Shown here piece after piece: positions 58,408-64,000 of a stretch of 64,000 nt of DNA. The DNA is taken from assembly GCA_027605045.1 (NCBI GenBank), contig JAQFWX010000060.1, positions 153,904 through 217,903 on the forward strand, written 5' to 3'. Origin of the DNA: Phallus indusiatus (lineage: Eukaryota > Basidiomycota > Agaricomycetes > Phallales > Phallaceae). The position numbers and the translations under genes are program-made. Each line of letters starts with the position of its first letter. Position 1 is the stretch's first letter. The notes beneath the pieces were generated by a model. It saw only the letters and a list, made by a program, of their open reading frames with translations, had not been told where the DNA came from and did not search any database.

Positions 58408-58872
58408 TCGTGGGGTTTTGAGCTTTGAGAATTGTGTCCAATTGCCATTGCGATATATATCTGATAGAGATAATAATAATGATGATGAGGAAGACTATCG
58501 ACGACTGACATACGTAGCTTCACCTTCAGTGAACTTCGGGATCTATATTTACCCCCCCGGCGTTACTAGCTACGTCAAGTCATTTGACATAACAACTCCA
58601 AAATTCTTGATTGATCATTCCATCTCTATTCAAAAAAGTTTAGTTCGTGGTCTTTGCACTACAAAATCCCGAATTACGTCGGAAATGTTGGCGTCCGAAA
58701 GCATCAGCGGCATGACCACTGTTCCTCGTGAGTCGTGAGCTCATTTATGTATACGTGCACCATGACAATGATGGGGTAAGCTCCAAGCATGAGCTCTGTT
58801 GCGGAAACACTTGACGATAATTAACAACGAATGTATAATATTGAATTTTTATTCCGAGCTTGAATCTCTTCT

Positions 58873-60044
58873 TCATAGCATTAACCGTTTAACCGCTTCT
58901 ACAAAACTATCCGGTTCTTCATAATGAAACTTGGTAAATACAATCATTAGTCCCACTTCTTGTCGTTCGGAAAGAGAACAAACATTAAGGGCTTACAAAG
59001 TGACTAACGCCAGGAGTACAAGTGGATTCAAAAGTTCTAGCCCATCGCCCGTTCTCCTTTGCGCTCGGCAAGTGTATTTTCGTCCATTTCTCCAATTCCC
59101 ATTGACCGAAAAGAAAGACCGGACATGATTGATCACCATACAATAATCTGACCGGGACATTTGGCCATGCAATGGATTGTTGGGAAACTTGCTGAACGAA
59201 AGCATGTTTTAAAAGATATTCGTTAACCGCTTGGTCGATCCCGTTGTATGCGACATCTGCACGAGTAGGTGGCTTTCCGTCTAACATCGTCGCCCGTTCT
59301 TCACCCGTAAGTTGTGCAAATACGGAAGGCCTAGTTGCATCTGGAGTGTAACTCAATAAATCGATATTGCCGGAGATTAATCCTTCATTGGGGTGAATGA
59401 AATGCGAGCTGATCCAGTCGAGAAGCAGAGATTCGCGTTCTTCTTTTGGTTTCGATTCGTCTAATAGCGGGTTGTAGACAAAGTTTGGGTACGGGAAGAA
59501 CGCGACCGTTTCTGAGTGCGTAATGAGTAAACTTCGTGTTTCTTGATCAAATGAACTGCCTACCATGTGATATATGGCTCCGGAAGTACGGAGTAAGCCG
59601 TCCTACAAGGTCGGGGAATTCACTCCCAAATGCTAAGACGGAAATGCTATGATTGTTTCCCAGCGACCATCCCAATAATGAAAATCCACCTCCGTTGGAG
59701 CCAATAGGAGGGATTTTATTGATGTTTATGAATTGGTCTATGAAACATAAAATCTCACGACCTCTTTCCTTGAGAGTTTGAAGTATTGTCTCAGCGGGTC
59801 CTTCTAAGGCAGCTTTGACATCTTCATCAGTCAGTAACGAAGAACCAGGATAATCCCTTCGTGTAATAGCCACAAACCGAATATTGTGTTTGTTAGCTAC
59901 AGTAGTTGCAGGCTTAAAGAACGGCGTATGGAATATATACCCATGAAGGGCAAAGACTGTCATGTATTCCTCGTTTGAAGGATCTGGAGCGCCGCTATCG
60001 AGGTACGCCAACGAAATACCAGGTTTGACTTCAAGTAGAGGCAT
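58873..60044 (-). CDS. Alpha/beta hydrolase array copy D
   Basis: Exons 60044-59564, 59511-58997 and 58929-58873 give 350 residues. It starts MPLLEVKPGISLAYLDSG. It carries oxyanion LHGYIFHTPFF, nucleophile GWSLGN, acid candidate in LYGDQSC, and catalytic His in PGVSHF with FHYEEP after the intron. Together with E and F it forms a subgroup marked by ETVAFFPYP-like sequence at the exon 2 start, YGDQ and QWELEKW. The shared block TTGTTAAGGTTAATCGATCA lies about 80 nt upstream of its start. Confidence 0.88.
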
Positions 60045-60120
60045 TGCTGAGAGGGTTAATGTGGTTTGAAAGAACGATCGATTGGCAGCATCGCTGTAAG
60101 GATAATGTGGTCGAGAAGGA

Positions 60121-60140
60121 TTGTTAAGGTTAATCGATCA
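60121..60140 (-). promoter_or_regulatory. Shared upstream block, copy D
   Basis: TTGTTAAGGTTAATCGATCA lies 77-96 nt above the start codon of copy D. Near-identical blocks sit above copies E and F, so it is either a common promoter element or duplicated flank. Confidence 0.55.
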
Positions 60141-60424
60141 AGCGGCCAGTCGTCCCCGATGCGATGATAAATGTATGTCCGACTTCCCATCAGGTACGTA
60201 CCTGCTCGTACCTGGTGGCATAAAGTACGAACCTGGCAGAACTGATTCCGTTTTATTCTTCAGAGGGCTAAGTAGAAACCTTCGGCCACTTCGAGGTTAT
60301 TAGAGCTTAAGTCTCCCCAAGAAAAGAATAGAATTCAACAATCTGACATATGAACAACGTTCCAATAATGATAATGAAGAACAATAATTACACCTTCACT
60401 CTGAGCTTGATTCTCTTCTTTCTT

Positions 60425-61605
60425 TCAAAGCATCAATCGCTTAACCGCTTCAACAAAACTATCCGGTTCTTCATACTGGAACTTTAGACATTCACCATTA
60501 GACAAGTCTGAGATCTGAAAAAATAAAAGAGACTCACAAAGTGGCTTTGCCCAGGAGTGCAAGTTGCTTCAAAAGTTCTAACCCAACGTCCTTTTTCTTT
60601 CGCATCTGCCTCATGCAACTTCCTCCATTTCTCCAATTCCCATTGACTAAAAAGAAAGATCGAGCAAGACTGGTCCCCATACATCGATTTAACAGGGACA
60701 CTTGGCCACGCAATCAGATTCTGATTGTCTTGTTGAGTGAAAGCGCGTTTCAGGATACAATCGTTAACCGCCTGATCGACCGTGTTGTAAGGAAGATCTG
60801 AACGAGTAGGCGGATTAAGGTCTAACATCGTAGCTCGTTCTTCGGCCGTAAGTTGCGCAAATACGGAAGGCCTGTTTGGGTCTGGAGCGCTATGGTTCAC
60901 TAGTTCGATATCATTCGAGGTTATGCCTTCGGTGGGTTGAATGAAATGAGAGCTGATCCACTCAAGGAAAAAGGGTCCACGTTCTTCTGCTGGTTTCGAT
61001 TCGTCCAGGAGCGGGACGTAGACAACCATTGGGTATGGGAAGAACGGAATCGTTTCTAGAGCACAGCACAATAAGAAAGTTCGGTATTTTCTTAAGAAAC
61101 GAAATTATCTACCAAATGAGATATAGCTTCGGATGTACGAAGAAAGTCTTCCTACAAGATCGGGAAAATCGTTCGCAAATGCTAAAGCGGAAAGACCTTG
61201 AAGGTTTCCGAGCGACCATCCCAGTAACGAGAATCCACCTCCGTTACGGCTGATGGGAGGGATCTTATTGATGCGTATGAACTGGTCGATGAAACTCAGG
61301 ATTTCATATCCTCTTTCTCTTAGCACTTGAAGTCTCTTCTCCGTAGGGCCTTCCATAAAAGCCTTGATATCTTCATCAGGTAATGGAGAAGATCCGGGGT
61401 AGTCCCTTCGGGTGATGGCAACGAATCTGATGTTGTACTTGCCAGCAGCAATGCTTGCAGGCTTGAAAAAGGGGGTATAGAATGTAAATCCATGCAAGGC
61501 GAAGACTGTCATATAATCTCCATCATCGTCTCCACCGAGGGCATCGGGAGCACCACTATCGAGATAGCCCAAAAATACACCAGGTTTGACTTCAAGTGCA
61601 GACAT
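60425..61605 (-). CDS. Alpha/beta hydrolase array copy E
   Basis: Exons 61605-61113, 61055-60538 and 60481-60425 give 355 residues. The start MSALEVKPGVFLGYLDSG was chosen by alignment with the siblings; the codon at 61677 in the same frame is not ATG. An Asp/Gly insertion (GGDDDGDYMT) lengthens the N-terminus. Nucleophile GWSLGN, acid candidate in MYGDQSC, catalytic His in PGQSHF. After the last intron the sequence is FQYEEP where most copies have FHYEEP or FHWDEP, so the second conserved His is Gln here. Confidence 0.87.
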
Positions 61606-61639
61606 CGCTGGGAGAATAATGTGGTTTGCGAGAGAGAGA

Positions 61640-61660
61640 TTGTTAAGGTTTATCGATTGA
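61640..61660 (-). promoter_or_regulatory. Shared upstream block, copy E
   Basis: TTGTTAAGGTTTATCGATTG lies about 35-55 nt above the start codon of copy E, matching the block of copy D with few changes. Upstream of both also lies GTGGTTTG. Confidence 0.55.
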
Positions 61661-61897
61661 CAACGGTCAGTAGCCACCGATACGATGTAAGACGGGCTTC
61701 ACATCCAGTACATAACCTTCCTCAATTGAGTCGTTAGCACAGCTTACTGTCTTTCTTTGGTTTAGTTAGGCTAGAGTCTTCCGCCACATAAAGATCATAA
61801 TTCAAACCTATAGAATAAGAATTGTATTTCTGTCATACATTTCAATAACAACGAACAATAAATATATTACTACACTTCTGGGTTCAATTTCTGTTTC

Positions 61898-63075
61898 TCA
61901 GAGCATTAGCCGCCTAACTGCCTCTACAAAACGGTCCGGTTCATTATAATGGAACTTTGATAAACCCATGGTTGAGTCCTATGTTTTTATTGCAAAGATA
62001 ACATAATTAGGTGGACTTACAAAGTGATTTTTACCAGGAATGCAAGTCGATTCCAGGTTCCTGACCCAGCGCCGGTTCTCTTTTGCATCTGCCTCGTGTA
62101 TCTTCCTCCATTTCTCCAATTCCCATTGTCCAAAAATAAAGAGGGGACAAGTTTGATCCCCATACAGTGATTTGACAGGAACATTCGGCCACGCAATCAA
62201 GTTTTGATTATCTTGTTGAGTGAAAGCACGTTTCAGAATATATTCGTTAACCGCTTGATCAAGTCTGCTGTATGGAAGATCTGCACGAGTCAGCGGATTA
62301 AGGTCTAACATTGTTGCTCGTTCTTCGGCTGTAAGTTGCGCATATACGGAAGGTCGGCTCGCGTCCGGAGTCTTGTGGTTCGCCAATTCAAAGTTACTAG
62401 ACGCAATGGCTTCACTGGGGTGGATAAAATGCGAGCTGATCCAATCAAATAAAAAAGGTTCACGTTCTTCCTTTGATTTTGATTCATCAAACAATGGGTG
62501 CCAGAAACCCTTTGGATATGGGAAGAACAAGACCGTCTCTAGTGTGTATTATGAACAAACCGGGCTTTCTTCTCAACAGAGGGGAGTATCTTACCGTATA
62601 GTATATAACTCCGAAAATACGAGGAGAGCCTTCCTACAAGTTCTGGAAAATCGTTCGCAAATGCTAGGGTGGTCATGCCTTGAACGTTTCCCAGCGACCA
62701 TCCCAACAACGAGAATCCACCTCCATTAAGACTAATAGAAGGAATTTTATTCATCTTGATGAATTCATCGATAAAAACCAAAGTTTCAAGGCCTCGTTTT
62801 TTGAGAGCTTCAAGTCTCTTCTCCGTGGGACCTTCAATGGTAGTTTTGACATCTACATCAGACATTAACGAAGAACCAGAATAGTCCCTTCGTGTGATAG
62901 CCACAAATCGAATGTTGTATTTATTGGCTACATCAATAGCGCGCCTGAAAAACGGGGTATAGAACACAATTCCGTGCAGGGCAAAAACTGTTATGTAGTC
63001 TTCATTGGAAGGATCAGGGACACCACTATCGAGGTAGGCCAACGAAACATTGGGTTCGACTTCGAGTGTTGGCAT
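61898..63075 (-). CDS. Alpha/beta hydrolase array copy F
   Basis: Exons 63075-62595, 62538-62021 and 61954-61898 give 351 residues. It starts MPTLEVEPNVSLAYLDSG, with oxyanion LHGIVFYTPFF, nucleophile GWSLGN, acid candidate in LYGDQTC and catalytic His in PGKNHF, followed by FHYNEP. It belongs with D and E and is 293 nt upstream of E. The end RRLML is shared in outline with the others (C-terminus RLML in B, D, E and F). No signal peptide or peroxisomal signal. Confidence 0.88.
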
Positions 63076-63106
63076 TTACTGAAAGGTATATGTGGTTCCA
63101 GAGGTT

Positions 63107-63126
63107 ATGAAAGGTTCATCGATTGG
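63107..63126 (-). promoter_or_regulatory. Shared upstream block, copy F
   Basis: ATGAAAGGTTCATCGATTGG lies about 35-50 nt above the start codon of copy F. It keeps the AAGGTT-N-ATCGAT core of the D and E blocks. Confidence 0.5.
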
Positions 63127-63157
63127 AGCCGCCGGTTACACCCGGGATATGATCAAG

Positions 63158-64000
63158 TTATATATAACCGACTTTCCGCGGAGCATGTACGAGTAACCCT
63201 CCCGTAATTGGTTTTCGAAAGGCTACAAATAAGAATTGTGTGAAGATACGAACGATGTCCCCGCGGAGAGGCGGTTTGGGGTCTAGCATCGTTTCTCTTC
63301 GCTCAGCCATAAATCGCGGAAAGAGAGGGTTTGCTCGTGTCTGGGGAGTTTTGGCCCAACAGTTGAACGCCACCCAAAATTAAACCCTCGTTGGAGTGAA
63401 TGAAATATGAACTGAGCCGGTTGGGAAGACAAGCCCCACGTTCTTCTTTTTTTATTCTTCTGAGAACAGGTGGGAGATGTTCAATAGGAACGAGAAGAAT
63501 ACGACCGAATCTTGAGAAACGCATGTATAGAATCAACATATTGAGCCCCGTTGTAAATGAAAACAAACACATTTACCGTGAAGAATATAACACCTGAAGT
63601 ACGCTCTAAGCCTTTCGGGAAAATCACTGCCAAACACTAAAGCAGAAAGACCGTCGACGTTTCCCATCGATCATCCTAACAAAAAGAACCACCCTCCTCC
63701 TCTAGTAGGTTCGCAGGGATTTTATGCATGTCCGATGAGACATAAGATTTCATATCCTCTGTCCTTGAGAGTTTCAACTCTTCTCTCTGTAGGTTCTTCT
63801 ACCACAGCTTCAGAATCTTCATCCGTCAACAATGGCGAGCCGGGATAATTTCGTCGTGTTACAGCCACAAAATGGGAAATCGGATATCCGGATATTATAT
63901 TTACTGGTTACATTTACCGCATGTTCGGAAAAACGGAGTGTGGAGTGTAGAGTGTATTTCCATGGAGCGCAAAGACGGCTCGTGTAGGCCTTGTTTGAAG
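63158..64000 (-). pseudogene. Broken seventh hydrolase copy, running off the right edge
   Basis: Minus-strand relic of the array family. Recognisable pieces are RLSSYFIHSNEGLILGGVQL and MAERRETMLDPKPPLRGDIV (exon 2), and SMGNVDGLSALVFGSDFPER and RAYFRCYILHG (exon 1). The nucleophile elbow reads G-stop-SMGN: the Trp codon before the catalytic Ser is TGA (about 63672-63674). Stops and frame changes occur elsewhere, and the sequence after GDIV is lost, including the acid and His. The 5' end lies beyond the window. Confidence 0.85.

Noticed and set aside
28778..63075. A biosynthetic gene cluster linking the P450, the secreted protein and the hydrolase array
   Set aside because: The P450 lies over 20 kb from the array with many housekeeping genes between, and no backbone synthase (PKS, NRPS, terpene synthase) is present.
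1..64000. tRNA genes, CRISPR arrays, intact transposons
   Set aside because: No cloverleaf with A and B boxes, no regularly spaced repeats and no transposase or reverse transcriptase motifs were found by reading; a dedicated scan was not possible.

Overview
This window is nuclear DNA of a filamentous basidiomycete, most likely an Agaricomycete (mushroom-forming fungus). Nearly every gene is cut by short introns of about 50-65 nt, coding density is high, and both strands are used without operons. Several families are typical of this class: a DUF6535-type membrane protein, a P450 with the Agaricomycete-style I-helix, and two lineage-specific kinase-like proteins. No tRNA, rRNA, CRISPR array or intact transposon was recognised.

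Layout. 0.5-3.7 kb (-): an SREBP-like membrane-bound bHLH transcription factor. 4.3-4.7 kb: a broken BRAP2/ETP1-like fragment near a 40-nt direct repeat. 6.1-9.1 kb (+): a kinase-like protein with an MLKL/Cbl-type N-terminal helical region. 9.4-9.9 kb (-): a decayed GH30-like fragment. 10.4-11.7 kb (-): an HSL-type alpha/beta hydrolase. 11.9-14.3 kb (-): a DEAD-box helicase, divergent from 14.4-15.8 kb (+), a LIN1/CD2BP2 GYF protein. 16.1-16.8 kb (-): a small membrane protein. 17.5-19.0 kb (+): a glyoxylate/hydroxypyruvate reductase. 19.2-25.5 kb (-): listerin (LTN1), divergent from 25.7-28.4 kb (+), CTP synthase. 28.8-30.9 kb (+): a P450 with one frameshift. 31.6-35.1 kb (+): a DUF6535 protein. 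36.1-38.8 kb (+): ENP2/NOL10. 39.5-40.4 kb (+): a secreted protein. 41.9-44.0 kb (-): a CK1-like kinase with an altered DFG motif and one frameshift. 46.3-48.9 kb (+): a membrane protein with a disordered tail.

From 50 kb to the right edge lies the most distinctive region: six intact paralogues of one alpha/beta hydrolase plus a seventh broken copy. One intact copy (50.2 kb, +) is separated from five head-to-tail copies (55.7-63.1 kb, -) by a divergent pair of housekeeping WD40 genes, SEH1 and CIA1. All six share one gene structure (two introns, a final 57-nt exon), and the three right-hand copies share an upstream sequence block. The copies differ at active-site positions, so this looks like an active birth-and-death family.

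The housekeeping genes (sterol control, ribosome-associated quality control, pyrimidine synthesis, rRNA processing, splicing, nuclear pore, Fe-S assembly) are not a pathway. The accessory genes between them carry almost all of the decay and novelty.
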